Origin: Trissonchulus latispiculum
Lineage: Eukaryota > Nematoda > Enoplea > Enoplida > Ironidae
DNA length: 64,000 bases
Direction: 5' to 3'
Assembly: GCA_030248195.1 (NCBI GenBank)
Contig: JASAND010023840.1
Span: 1-64,000 of the forward strand
In this document: positions 1-12,011 of the stretch, one piece after another
Layout of the letters: the number at the start of each line of letters is the position of its first letter
Position numbering within the stretch: position 1 is the stretch's first letter
Program-made: the position numbers and the translations under genes
Notes under the pieces: model-generated
The model's input: the letters and a program-made list of their open reading frames with translations, nothing else
The model's database searches: none
What the model was told of the DNA's origin: nothing

Positions 1-1789
1 CTCAATTGCTTCTCTGATCAAACGCAGCTGATCGAAGTGAAGTTAAAATTATCACAAAAACTACGATCGTAGTTGTGAGTTGCCTGTTGGAAGTCATTTG
101 GTTGTGAGCGTCGTTAATTAACATCAAGTTAATTGCTTTTACAGTGTTCCTGTCTATCACGTTTTAATTAATTCTCATACTGACGTGCATGCAAATAAAA
201 CCTGCACGACCATGTTGGAATCCAAGGGGTTTTAATTTAAACTTTTTCAAGCAACGAGTTGCCTGTTTTAATCCGAGCTTATCACATTATTTTATCCAAC
301 CTATACTGTACCTAATACTTTGTTAAAATCCTTCGCAAGTATTTAATTATCTTTTGAGTGACCCAACCTTAGAAAATGTGCGTCAGCTAAAGCGCTCACT
401 GAACTGATTATCTACAGTAGGAATTTGTTTTCAAGTTGTTATTCGCCCTAAATACAATCATAACTTTGATACGTTTTCATCCATAATTATCCGCCAGAGG
501 CTTTCGTTTCAAATTAATTATCGCCTATCATGTAGACGTAATCGCTCCTGAAAAGATTTCCCTTTAGTTCACTTTGTCTAAATTTGCCTTTATCACAGAC
601 ACAAAGTCATTAGCCGAGAAGCGCTTATGAAAGACTCTCAATTTCCTTCCAACAATCTACCTCATATCAAGGGGGAATCAGAAAACAATCCAAAACTAAA
701 ATTCTCTCATGCAACAAGAAACTAACTGACAATAAACCAATTGCAAACTGCAGCCGTTACTTCAATTTTATCCAGGAATTAATTTTTGTCAATTTAGTTA
801 TACACAAATTTGTCAAAAATGTAAACTTTTGCACCAATTCCCCTCTTTCAACTAAGTGCTTCAGCTATGAGACTATTAGCGCTAATTTCATGATTACTAG
901 CTTGAATTCTGCTAGAATAATACTCTCCTATGTATCTCTTTATAATGGTTTTCCTTATCAGTGCACATTTAATAGAGCTATCTTTCTTTCCTACAAAAGG
1001 CACCCTTGTAAGGATGGTGTAATTACATTGGGCATTTGACACGTTATTGATAAAATGAAACGACGGAAAATTACCCTATCTGATATCCCGTCATCCCACC
1101 TTAGGGCATACGGTATTAACTATCAACAGAAAGATTAACGACTAAATGGCTGTTAGATGCTAATTAGGTACCAAAAATCTCAGACAAACACTCCTGATAA
1201 GGAATGCATAATCCTCCTCTGAAAAACAAGTCTAATCATTAGCTAAAGTGAACCGCTTCGATTCTACATGCAAAGACTGTACGGAGAAAATTGAAATATC
1301 GACTTCCTGTGAGTCAACCAGAAAATACAGGTTTTGATCAAGCTAATGAAGCTAAGAAAACAGTCTTAGCTAGCAACGAAAAACCGGTAGACTTAAATAA
1401 CAAAAGATAAATTAGTAAAATTAGTAAAGTAACAGTAACATGAAACAAGTAACAAGTAACATGAAAACAATTTCAAAATCTTGGAAACAGTAGTCTCTTA
1501 ATTTCCTTCCAACAAGGAGAAACGGTAAATAAAAATAATGGGAAAACTTACAAGTCGCTCATTAACATACTACCGTTTTTGATATTAAAGTAAAGTTGCT
1601 TCTTGCTAACTTCTTGCGAAGTAAAAACGTTAGGTAAATAATAAATAAAAGTGATGTTATGATATTAAACAGAAGTATATTAAACAGAATTCAGAGAGTA
1701 GCTAAGACTAACTAATATATAGTTAACTTTAACTCTTTCTTATATTGACAGATATTAAACTGTCCACATTAGTTTCGCTAAAAACAACA
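1..1789. other. AT-rich non-coding sequence
   Basis: No exon with family resemblance or sustained codon structure is visible on either strand. The sequence is AT-rich with short A/T runs. It lies 3' of the minus-strand EB-module gene and probably includes its 3' UTR. A short minus-strand open frame near 848-1042 has no recognisable feature. Confidence 0.6.
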
Positions 1790-4700
1790 TTAAACTTTTT
1801 CTGTGTACCAAGAATTGTTCAAATTTTTAGCAGTCCCGAGAAGCGATATCAGAGAAGCCACGGCGTCTTGAAATGTCTGCGGTTTCACTACTTCGACTTG
1901 ATTCATAATGTATAAGGCAGCATTTTCCGAGTTGAGATTTTCAGGTACCGGCTGAGGGGTTGTTTCCATAGCTTCCAATTGTTCCCTTGAGGGGGCCGTC
2001 GTTGAAGCTTCTGCCAAACTTTCAATGATATGCAAGAGATCGTCAGAGAAGGAGGGTCTTAGACGCAAATCTAAATGAGTTTGAGTTTTCGTCCTTCTGA
2101 GGTTATTTACAATATCCTTGTAGTCTGTTTTGTCCGTAGTGGAAAGTCGCGCAAATGTTGTATCAAAATCGGGATTGTTGTCCAAATGCAGGGGTCCCAG
2201 TTCGTCATCGTGTTTCTCAATCCATGGTTGCCAGATTTCCGGAGACTTATCTATAACAGAAATAAAAGAAATAAATTAATGTTAGAAAAAACGACAAGGA
2301 CAAACTATATGTTTGAAACAACAAACATAAAAAACTGAAAATACGTAAGTACCGGAAGAACACCGCATTACATTTATTGAAACTAATTTTAACTTGTGCT
2401 TAGTTGTTTGTTGTGGTTTACCAGAGGAAAACTAGGGAAGTAGATTTGGTAGTCAAACATTTTGGTTTGGCAATCATAACATTATTTTGATATGAAAAGA
2501 CTCAGAAAATTTGTGAAAATGAATTTTTTAGTTTACTTCAAAAATTTTAAAGTCCATGTTTTATTAACGGTATTAGCTTTATTGAAAAAGAAGTAGCCTA
2601 AACTATAGATCAGATCAAGCATATGCTGATGTTTTTGTCGAAGTGTTGCTTAACTAATAACTATTCGCTCCCGTTCATTCATGTTGTCTAAATAAACTTA
2701 TCATAATCCTACAAGCTTTGTGCATTACCATTGTCTAATGTTTCTATATTCTACTCTATCATTGATGTTCGAGCTAGATTTTCGCAAACTCTTACATAAC
2801 ATTTCTAGTCTAACGAATCCGCAACCATACCTTCTGCAATGCCAGAATTTGCCCTATCAGGCTCCAAATCCAGCTCTCCCTCTTCCTTGGCCAACTGAAC
2901 CCTCAGCTGCTGGAGGGCTTGAATCAGGGAAACGATGGTTCCGTTGGATTTTCTTTCCTTAGCCTTGGCACCCATGATCTGCTCCGGCGTCAGAGTATCT
3001 ACCAAAGGATAACCACCTTCAGGTGGCTCCGGTTCCGATTGTTGTAAAGGTGGTTCGTGAGCTTGAAAGGGCTCCTTCTCCGGCATTTGGTAAGATTGGA
3101 GGGGTGGGTTTAGGATTTGCTGGATACGCTGCTCGATCAAGTGTCTTATATGACTGGCCTTCTCATCTGCAAAGCTCATGGGAGGGGGCAAGGTAGTTGG
3201 AGGCCGACTAAAATAGTCCGGATAGGGAATCACAGGCTGTGGTGGGGGATGAAAATTGAAGTTTCCCTGCGGAGACGGAAACAGAGATCCCTGGAGAAAG
3301 GGAGGGAGTATAGGATTAACAGAAGGAAGGGCTTGCATAGATGGAGTCACAAAATCCGGCCTCCACGGTCTTTCAGTTGTGGGCAGAACGGCTGGCTGGA
3401 TGGCCGAACTTTGTCGGATAGTGGAGGCGGTTTGGGGATGAAGCCAAACCAGCCACTCTGGGATGGGCTCACCGTCCTTAATCAGCGGTCGAAGAGTGGC
3501 CGTAGCGTGCAGTCGGGGCAAAGGGGTTACCTCGCTACGATACTGCTGGATTGGTGGTCTTTCAAGGGGGAAGGGTAAGGATAAAGGCGGTGATTTAATG
3601 CCCTTTAAGATCCTGGCTGGAGGATCCAGAAAGGGGTTTATGTCGTCGGATGGCATCATTCGAAAATCCTTTACTGCGCCCTTCGAGTTAAATTCCATTG
3701 GCTTGACGTTTAGGCCGGGACCTGTGAATTGAACCAGTCTACTTGATTCAGAACCGCGAGTTCGAACGTGTTCAGGAGTGGCTACAATTAAAACAATAGA
3801 ATGAACTTGAGCACTGACAAGTGACGACTAAAAGAACTCTGTCAGGTTCAATCAAACTTCTGGCAGTAAAATAAAGCTTTATAAACTGGTAAATTTTATT
3901 TAAAGCTTAATAGCTATTAAGCGGAAGTCATGCAATTGAAAGGCTGGGCGCTGAAAGTACTAAACAAAACTTACGCATACAATAACCACTCTGAGCTCGA
4001 TACCCTTTCTGACACACACAGAAAGAAGACTGTTGCCAAATACCATCGTCAGGAGTGCAAACACTGAAACAAACGGAAAACGATTCGGATCTTTTCCACA
4101 ATCCCCCTCAAAGAAGCAGGCTTCATATGGAGATTCATGGCTGATCCAATTGCAATTTTCAATTCCAATCCAATATTTTGGTAGGATGCTCCTGGAGTCT
4201 CAGAGATTTTAGAAATTTAAAAAACGTTAAACTTTTTAAAAATTTAAAAATTTATAAATTTCTATATTTTTGACATTTCTTTATATTATTCCTCCTGGAA
4301 TCGATGATGCTAAGCAATTTCCTTCTTGCAGCAAGATGTGAAAATTTTTCCAGCAACCTTTTGCAGTTCTATCCGAAAAGATCAAAGGGAAATGCCGCCC
4401 ATAATAATAATGTAAGAAATTAAATTGCCACTTCAACAGCTGAGACCCGAAAAATTCGGGACTCGGGTGTGACTCGAACCCACTACTTCCGGATTTCCGC
4501 TCCGACGCTCTGCCAGCCGCGCTACCGAGGCTAGTCGCACCAAGCTAGAAGATCGTATCCAAACTGAAATGACAATGAATTAATAATGCGTTTTACAACG
4601 CGGACAAACACATATGGTTGTTACTATAGGCATCGATTTTAGAGGGAAAAATCACAAAATTTTTATCTCGCCTAGAAGCGAGATATTTGTGATCGAATTT

Positions 4701-6510
4701 GTCTCTTTTTGAACATTTTTGGCCGTTCGCTCAAAATGTACCCTATGCTCATCACATCACAGGTCTCAATAGGTGAATTCACCTAATCGTTGTTTTCGAA
4801 AACAAAAATTATATTTTGATTTTTCATAAGTAATTTAAGCATTAATAATTTCGTGTTCCTTTTGGAGTTCTGTTCAGCTAGTGCCCCCTGTGGTTGAATG
4901 TAAAATTATGTATTCTTCTGCTTTTACACAATATGCAAATAAGATTTTGCTGTTGTTGATCTATGGTGATAGACAGTATGTTATCGAATATTCTCATTCA
5001 CGTTCTGGACGATATAGCTGATCAGCTATATCATATGTAGGTAAAGGTGAGGGAGATAGATTGGATTTTAGACGAAGACAAAATGCAATGGTGAAGAATC
5101 GCAATGATTCATGGATTTTGCCAAAATATTTCCCAAGCAAACGAAAACCTACATCGGAGGTGTTGAGCAACCCCGTGATTGGGTGTTCCGCATATGTGTT
5201 TGCGTGGAGGAGAAGTAAACGGGCGGTGGATATACCTAGACGAAAAACTAGAACTCTAGTTCACCCCGATTTTTCGGTACCTAGTGGCTGTGAAAACCAA
5301 ACCCCACCGGTTCATTCCCTCCTTCAAATCGGCCTACAGTACATCTATAAAGCATGCATATTTTCTGCCGCATTCTGTTGCAACATCGTTTGGTAACCAA
5401 TTTTGTTAATTTTGGGCAAAATCAGAAAATATCAAATACCATGTACCCGCTAACCAGTCAGCATGTGAACTGTTGTTCATAATGGGTACAAAACATTGTG
5501 CACACAGACTACACATATTACACTCGTGTATTCTGAAAAGATCGTGCCACGAAATACGTTTAGCGGCGAGACAATGACCCTTTTTAGGGGCCTACTTGTT
5601 TAAATTTCGAAATTGAAGAATTTTAAAACTAAAAAACTTAAGATTTTTATTGAAATCCAGGAGCATGCAACAAAAACATAGCCGCAATTGGGGTCAACCA
5701 TACCAACCAACGTTTTGAGAGGGGATTGTGGAAAAGGTCCAACGATTCAGCTCATTGCATTTTAAGGCATAAACCTCAGCACCTAAAAAACTACAGCTTT
5801 CCCTTTCAAACTACGCTGTATCAGAAGCGAAGATTGTCCTAGGTAACGTTTCCACGTTTAGGCAAACAAGCACCTGTATCTGCACGCACGAAGGAAGCTA
5901 ATAGGTTGAAGAGCGTTCACAACTTGTATCAATAATGTGGATTCCAATTCGTGAACCCGCTGCTTTCCTGCAAATTTCTACGGACATTGACATTTTTAAA
6001 AAGTGACGCCTGGGACACCCCGGCACCATCCAACCAGGAAAGTCCCACACGTGTGGTTTGGGTATAGTGCGCCCTCAGATACTCAAATCCTCATCCGATC
6101 TGGCAGACATATAGCAACAACAAAGTAAATTCTACGCCATAGCATGTCAACAAAATATAAATCATCGTAGTGAAGAATAAAAAACCTGACGATGTATGAT
6201 ATCATGGTCTGTTAGGCTTTTGGGGAGCAGTTTTGTTTCGACACTCATCAGGCTGATTTTTTTACATTATTTATAAAATTCAGTGCGAGCAGTACCTGTG
6301 TTCCACGGCACAGTCTTCCTGAAGTCTGCAAACATCGCCGAGCAAGGATCGCTTCGTGGGTGTATCAACTTCTTTACCAACGGTTGAAACAAGGCCAATC
6401 AAAAGCAGCAGACTTAGTGTTACAGTTAAACAGCCCATAAGTAATGCATTTGTGTCCGCTAATGATTTAAGACATTTCTCACCGCGACTGAATGATTTGA
6501 CACTTGGCAT
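1790..6510 (-). CDS. EB-module, proline-rich membrane or secreted protein (4 exons)
   Basis: Exons in transcript order are 6510-6296, 4063-3975, 3781-2831 and 2250-1790; phases join without a break to give about 571 residues and a TAA stop. The start ATG at 6510 is directly preceded by an in-frame TGA. Residues about 22-44 are a hydrophobic segment, either a signal peptide with a long N-region or a signal anchor, followed by a dibasic KR near 53-54. Residues 61-100 hold six cysteines at 61, 67, 74, 87, 89 and 100 (ending CVCQKGY...GYC), the pattern of the EB module of ecdysozoan extracellular proteins. The remaining ~470 residues are rich in Pro, Gln and Glu with no recognised domain. Splice sites are canonical (GTACTG, GTAAGT and GTATGG donors; TTTCAG, TGTAG and TATAG acceptors). 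Intron 1 carries a DNA transposon and a SINE. Exon structure is seen; the EB call is by motif; function is unknown. Confidence 0.72.
2251..2830 (-). other. intron 3 of the EB-module gene
   Basis: AT-rich sequence between two phase-compatible coding exons. The donor reads GTATGG and the acceptor ends TTATAG on the minus strand. No other feature is seen inside. Confidence 0.6.
4087..5740. mobile_element. non-autonomous DNA transposon with 8-bp target duplication (hAT-like)
   Basis: The ends are inverted copies of about 24 bp: GGATCTTTTCCACAATCCCC on the left, and the complement of a closely matching sequence on the right (one T/C difference near the tip). Both sides are flanked by the octamer AACGATTC (4079-4086 and 5741-5748), an 8-bp target duplication typical of hAT elements. 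No transposase-like frame is visible; the longest internal frame (5061-5396, 111 codons) resembles nothing. It lies in intron 1 of the EB-module gene and contains a SINE at 4436-4552. Confidence 0.75.
4436..4552 (-). repeat. tRNA-derived SINE, copy 1
   Basis: The minus strand has a pol III A-box-like stretch TAGCGCGGCTGGCAGAGCG (4506-4524) and a B-box-like GGTTCGAGTC (4466-4480), spaced as in a tRNA head. They are followed by a short palindromic tail, CCCGAAAAATTCGGG (4446-4460). The same head-plus-tail layout recurs near 33.5 kb and 61.1 kb, so this is a dispersed family rather than a functional tRNA gene. It is nested in the transposon at 4087-5740. Confidence 0.65.
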
Positions 6511-8699
6511 TCATATAGATGAAAATCTACTCTCCTCAGCACTTGACACGCAAAATGTTAGCTGTAACTTTTGTTGTAAACTTTGCACGTAGCGCTGAAA
6601 CGTGTAGAGGTGAAAGTTTCAGTTTGGTATCTCTAAGCAGGTCAGAGTTATGATACACATAAATAAAAAAAACGTAGTGATCCAAATAAGCATAACCAAG
6701 AAAACGCAAATTCTCAAAAAACACTAATCCCTCAGCCATTGTGTAATTTCTCCGGCTAAAAACCTTTTTATTTGACTTAGATATGTCTGTACACAAAAAG
6801 AAATTATTATAATGGTTCTGAAGTTTGAATGACATCACTGGGAAACGGACATGGTTACAAATTAAAAAATTGAAAACGAATGGTGGTGTTAATCAATCTG
6901 GTTTATATCACAGCCAAAGGGAACGGTAGAGGAGGAATGGGGGGTGATCACGTAGCTATCCAGAAATTTTCACCGAGTTTTAACTGCAGGCTATTGGGTT
7001 GAGCTGAACGGATTTAACTGTTTAATTTAAAGGGCTCAAAAATGACAATAAACTGGCCCATGTTTAAGGTCCGTATTCTAGTTTCAAGTAGTTATTCAGT
7101 GACTCATCAAATTCCCCCTCCCCTCAGAAGATCTTTTCCAGGTATGAAGTTTAGGCCCTCCTTTAGATTTTCAAGTGTCATACCGTTACTGCGACGGAGC
7201 TGGGATAGAATCCGAAGTAGTAATTTGTTTCTTTAGCTCCCACTCCCACTCCCACTTTGAGGGGTTTCTGTCTGTGTGCAATCTAAAAAGCTCCTGACGA
7301 TTCGATTAAAAGATGAACTTAAACGATAAGCCGGTTTCCTCACGAAGTACAATTAAAGCTGTCTTGCTTGATGATGGTTTTCTGCAGCAAATCTCATCTG
7401 AAACTTGGGTATCATAAAATCAGAAAAGCATCGTTACCATGATCACAAATTCACTGCGATTCAAGTGATTCTGGTAACGGTTTTACGGAGCAGAGTTCTG
7501 ACAACGTAATTTCTTTTATATAGGTAAACCTGTTTTATTGGGTACAACGTTTATGGATGTCAGTGCCACTGGTTAATCAGCTAAGTATTGTGGGATTATG
7601 ATGAAGTAAGCAGTTTGTAGTGTGATTAAACATAATTTACTTTTGGAAAGAACTTATGCCTAAACCGAAATTTTATTTTGCTTAGAAAAAGAAAAGACTG
7701 TTGCAAAGTTGAACTAATGTTAGTCTTGGCAGAACCACATGATATACCTAATACCGAATTATAATTGTATTCCTATTATTGAGAAAGAAAGAAAAACAAT
7801 CAAAGCTAACAGTTCTAGTTCAAAAGCATTAGAGTGTGTTACATAAATGTAGACAAAGCTGGACCCAATCGTGACAACAGAAACTCAATTGTTATGCAAT
7901 TTGTAAACAAACTGCAAGCTTGCATTCACATTTGGCACTAAATTTAACACCTAATAGTGCACTGTAACTTAATACAGAAATATTAAGCTTCCATAAGAGT
8001 CACTATGGATTTCATTATTTCACTTTTCTGTTCGGGTTTCGAGGTTAGACCCAGTACGTGAATGCTCGGATTTCAGTAGCTGCACTAAGGGAAACTCAGA
8101 TTGATAAATAGTGGAAATTCAGATTTAAGCGAGGTGAAATACTAAGTTTATCAAAAATAGCCGTGCCATAAAGCTAATCACTGCTCCTAATTGTTTTTGT
8201 AGCTTCGGGTGTCCACTGCGTACCATAAAGCAAAGGTTAAGGTATCTTAGGATAAGTTAAATTAAACTTCGCTTGGTCAAAGGAGTTAACTCTCCATGTC
8301 TTTGCTAACTTCAGGATCAGTTTACTTTATGAAACAATTAATATCGTAAACATCTTAATCTAAATTACCATAATCGTAATCACGATCTTAATATTTTACA
8401 ATTTACGATAAATGCGGATGTGGAATTTAGAGATAGAAATTAGAATATAAGTACATTAAATACACCTGGTTTAAAATTAATCTGCTAGATCTAACAGAAA
8501 GAGCCTGAACTCATCTAAACCTTAAGCATGAAGCACAACAATATCTTAAAAAACGTAGGTAGCCCATTTCGTATGAATCATCATCAATCAATCAATCAAT
8601 CATCAATTAATGCACGGCAAACATGTGCATTAATCGGAACCGGGACTAGTAGGCTGAGTCTCAATGCTTCAATTAACGAATGCATTCGACAGCGTTTAA
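6511..8699. other. intergenic sequence between two minus-strand genes
   Basis: No supported gene is seen. It holds a CTCCCA/CACTCC micro-repeat near 7240-7260 and an ATCA/ATCAATCA micro-repeat near 8578-8605. It should include the promoter of the EB-module gene and the 3' UTR of the Cys-loop gene, but no TATA box or polyadenylation signal stands out. Confidence 0.5.
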
Positions 8700-9836
8700 T
8701 TAAATGACAAACACAACAATATAGACAAGAGAGAAAATGCCAAAAGCAATCGGATAAAGTTTTCTTGACCAGCGATCGATCCAGTGATCAAATCCAGGCG
8801 ATGCGGATTTTTTATTAGTGTTAGTGTAATGTGCAGAGTAAATAACAACAGTGTATGCAGCAACCGAATAAAAAATAAATATGACACAGCCCAGTTCCCA
8901 AACATCAATCCCCTTCAAGTAGGCTACTCTGGGCAGCTCTTTTTCCAGGGCACTATACTGTACCACCATCGATAACATTACCGTAGCACCGAGAGTAGCA
9001 CGCGGTGGTATAGCACCGGGGCTGACAAAAAAGGAGCACCATGCTATCCCGACTGTCAAAATGTTAGGGATATAGACCTGCAGTAAATAGGTCACGTGAT
9101 GCCGTTTCAGAACCAAGGCAGCAAACAGGGTTCTTAGGGGCTCACCTCCACGATGTACCATGTGAGTATTGAATGACCATCCAGTGATACGATAGGATGT
9201 CAGATAGTTGATCTTCATGGCTTGATTAACATTAATGGGATTATCTGCTACCCATTCAAGGCCTGCATAGGTATTGGAATCTTGAGCCAAAAGTAGAGCG
9301 AAATCACAGGAGATTTCGTCGAAAGGAAACTTCCATAGGTCTATCACGCAAGGCTGAGTGACCAGGAGACGCTGCACCCAGCGCAGTCCGCCAGCGGTAA
9401 CCTGTAAATAGGAATTATCCAGCGGGGAGTGAACTTTCTGAGCCGAAACTGCGTCCCAGATAACGGTAGACGGGGTCCAGATTTCGCTAGTTTTCTCCTG
9501 ACCATAGACGAAGCTGAAACTGTCACAATTCAGTGTTAGAGCTGGATCATACCAGAACTGTAACAGATTGATGTCAATCAAGGATGTGCGCTGAATCAGA
9601 TCAACTGACAGTATCTTACGAATGGCCAGGCGTACAGTAACCTCTGTATAAGGAGACTTGGGTGCTAAGGCTTTATCGTAACGGGCCATCCAACGACTCC
9701 AGGCAATATTTCGATCCTGAGGACTGCTGCAGTAGTAGGGATCTGTAGATATAGTTTCATTGAATAAAAGATCGCCACTCTCATTTCCAAACAGAACCAG
9801 TGGCAGTGACATTGCCACGCAGAATAGAGCTGACAT
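8700..9836 (-). CDS. Cys-loop ligand-gated ion channel subunit, anion-channel type
   Basis: A single-exon frame of 378 residues from the ATG at 9836. An in-frame ATG lies further upstream, but the intervening DNA looks like an intron 3' end (pyrimidine/AT stretch then CAG at 9852-9854), so an upstream 5' UTR exon is likely. Residues 1-16 look like a signal peptide. Residues ~20-248 form a neurotransmitter-type ligand-binding domain (QFWYDP near 93-98; signature Cys loop C163-C177 containing FPFD). M1 is ~249-271, M2 ~277-296, M3 ~308-333 and M4 ~358-378, preceded by WIDRWSRKLYP as in GABA/glycine receptors. The GAIPPRATLG segment at the start of M2 matches the PAR signature of chloride-conducting members. 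The M3-M4 loop is only ~25 residues, and the usual WxPD motif reads WTPS. It should act as a pentameric plasma-membrane channel; the ligand cannot be inferred. Confidence 0.88.
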   Translation of the reverse strand: MSALFCVAMSLPLVLFGNESGDLLFNETISTDPYYCSSPQDRNIAWSRWMARYDKALAPKSPYTEVTVRLAIRKILSVDLIQRTSLIDINLLQFWYDPALTLNCDSFSFVYGQEKTSEIWTPSTVIWDAVSAQKVHSPLDNSYLQVTAGGLRWVQRLLVTQPCVIDLWKFPFDEISCDFALLLAQDSNTYAGLEWVADNPINVNQAMKINYLTSYRITGWSFNTHMVHRGGEPLRTLFAALVLKRHHVTYLLQVYIPNILTVGIAWCSFFVSPGAIPPRATLGATVMLSMVVQYSALEKELPRVAYLKGIDVWELGCVIFIFYSVAAYTVVIYSAHYTNTNKKSASPGFDHWIDRWSRKLYPIAFGIFSLVYIVVFVI

Positions 9837-10624
9837 TACGACAGATGAAAGCTGAAATATATGGTTAATGTTAAAAAATATTGAATTGCAAAAATTCACT
9901 AATAAGAAACCATTGGTGCGTGGCTTTTAGCTGTGATAAAGTTTGGCTGAAACTAAATTAAATTATGCATTTAGAAACGGGAAAGACTTGGGAAGTTAGG
10001 CTGAATTTATGTAATTGATTTTGTTTGTATAAAAGGATATTAGTTTATATATTTCAGTGCTATATATTTCAATCACAAGTCTAATCATTTACGGATCAAT
10101 CAATCAATCAAACAATTAATTTACACAAAATGTTTGTTATCATTTGATTCCTTTAGATCATCAGTACTTATCGGAGTCTCAGCCGGTCACCACTCACCAA
10201 GTTCAGAAATCAGAATCCTATGTATGTTTGAACAGGCTTTCTTATGTTATCATGTCCTTAACAATGACTTTATTTAAAGTTATTTATTTACAATTGTCTA
10301 TATTCCTGCATCGAATGAAAATTTGGTGTTTGTCCGTATTATCACTGCTGGAACAATAGAACAGAGATCCGTCTGCTGCCAAGTCGAGATGCGATTTTAT
10401 TGTATTTTGAAAAACTAAAATAGGCATCTATTAATTGCTTTGCCAACTTTTTGCAGAAATTCTTATTCCCTATTAGCATTAGCACTATATATCGTTATTA
10501 GCAAACTATTCAATCACCAAAAAATATTGAAAAGAATTCAAGGTTTTAAAGAGTCCTGAAAAAGTCAACGACTTTTACCAGTTCTCCTCAGCTTAATGTG
10601 TACCTTACCTCTTGCCTAAACACA
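9837..10624. other. non-coding sequence upstream of the Cys-loop gene
   Basis: Probable 5' intron and promoter area of the minus-strand channel gene. The splice acceptor candidate is at 9852-9854. The rest is AT-rich with an ATCAATCA micro-repeat near 10096-10115. No other gene is visible. Confidence 0.5.
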
Positions 10625-10627
10625 TTA

Positions 10628-12008
10628 AGGCCAGTTTACACCACCAAACTATCGCCAAACCAAACCTTGACCAAACTCAAGTTTGGCAAAAGTTTGGTGG
10701 AAGTTTGATGGTGTAAACGTACACCAAACGTCCACCAAACTTCCACCAAACTACCACCAAACTGCCAAACTAAGTCTGGTCCCATAGCAAATTTCACCAA
10801 ACGTTTGGTGAAACTGACCAATAAGAATCCACCAAAAAGTCACATGTCTGTGTCTGTGCTATGTATATACACTTGCATAGATATTCTTAATGCATTTGTT
10901 TCCGGCCTTCGTCACCTTTTTTGTTTTTGTACTATTTATTTGTGTTGTTTCCGAGGGACTTAAAAAGACTGTTTCCAGTCTTCAGAGTTAAAGTATGTAA
11001 TGCATTGGAAAGCAGTATTGGAAATATTAAATGGAAAATTGAATAAGAACTATTAACAAGCAAAAGGTTTTTGCAAAATATTTGTTGGCAGTTTGGGAGA
11101 GAAACTTTTCTTTAAAGTAGAGACCGGCTACGCAGTAAAGTTATTTATTTGGAGTGCTTTATTCCAATACCTTCAATTTATTTTCTCCAATCAGTCTCTT
11201 ATCTCAATCAAGGCAAGGTTGCCACAAATGTTTCAGGCTTTACGAGATGAAAAACTGCATCATAACAATTGTTATATTTATCTGATCATTAGTTTCTTCG
11301 TAGCAAACATATTTCTTCATCTGTAACGTTATTGTCTTAACTGCAAACTCGGCAGGAGTGTTCTTTACCTAACCTAATTTGCATACGGAGAAACTAAAGA
11401 CAGGCAGGAAATCATGAGAAATCGCTGTTCATGCACGTATGAATCAAGCTGCGTGCTAAACCCCCTTGTATATTCAACATATGCCGATTTCCTGCGTCTA
11501 TACATTTTCAAGGTCTTGGAGTAATCAGAGTACGCAGAATAATGTATAATAGCCGGCTACGCTGAGGCGTAGCCGGAAAAATTAGAAAAGGAAGTATTGT
11601 ACTAAAATTTTGCTAGGACCAAGTTTTGTATTTTGCCACTTGACTGTCACTTTTACCAGTCAATAGAACCAATGTTAATTAAACCTTTTAATGTTCCAAT
11701 CGTTTACAATTTGCTTTAAAATTACCAGAAAAACATCTGTGAAATGGGGAAGCCTCTAAACTCAGGCCACCTATGAAAGAACCATTTTAATATCGACAAT
11801 CTGGAAGAAACTGTTCAAATAAGTTTAAGTTGGCGCTCATATTCTCTTTAATTTCATTGGTTCCCTCCTAAAGTTTGGTGAAAGTTTGGAGGAAGTTTGG
11901 TCAAACGAAGTTTGGTAGTGTAAACACAAATTTTGCCAAACTTTTTGCACCAAACTTGAGTTTGGCCAAGGTTTGGTTTGGCGAAAGTTTGGTGGTGTAA
12001 ACTGGCCT
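10628..12008. mobile_element. non-autonomous PIF/Harbinger-like DNA transposon
   Basis: Long terminal inverted repeats begin AGGCCAGTTTACACCACC on the left and end with the complement at 12008. They are flanked by a TTA trinucleotide on both sides (10625-10627 and 12009-12011), the TWA-type duplication of PIF/Harbinger elements. Both subterminal regions carry many copies of CCAAAC/GTTTGG in alternating orientation. The interior has no transposase frame. A perfect 10-bp stem hairpin lies at 11553-11576 (CCGGCTACGC, loop TGAG, GCGTAGCCGG). Confidence 0.75.
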
Positions 12009-12011
12009 TTA

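Noticed and set aside
5061..5396. 111-codon plus-strand frame inside the DNA transposon
   Set aside because: No transposase motifs, no recognisable domain and no splice or promoter context; likely chance.
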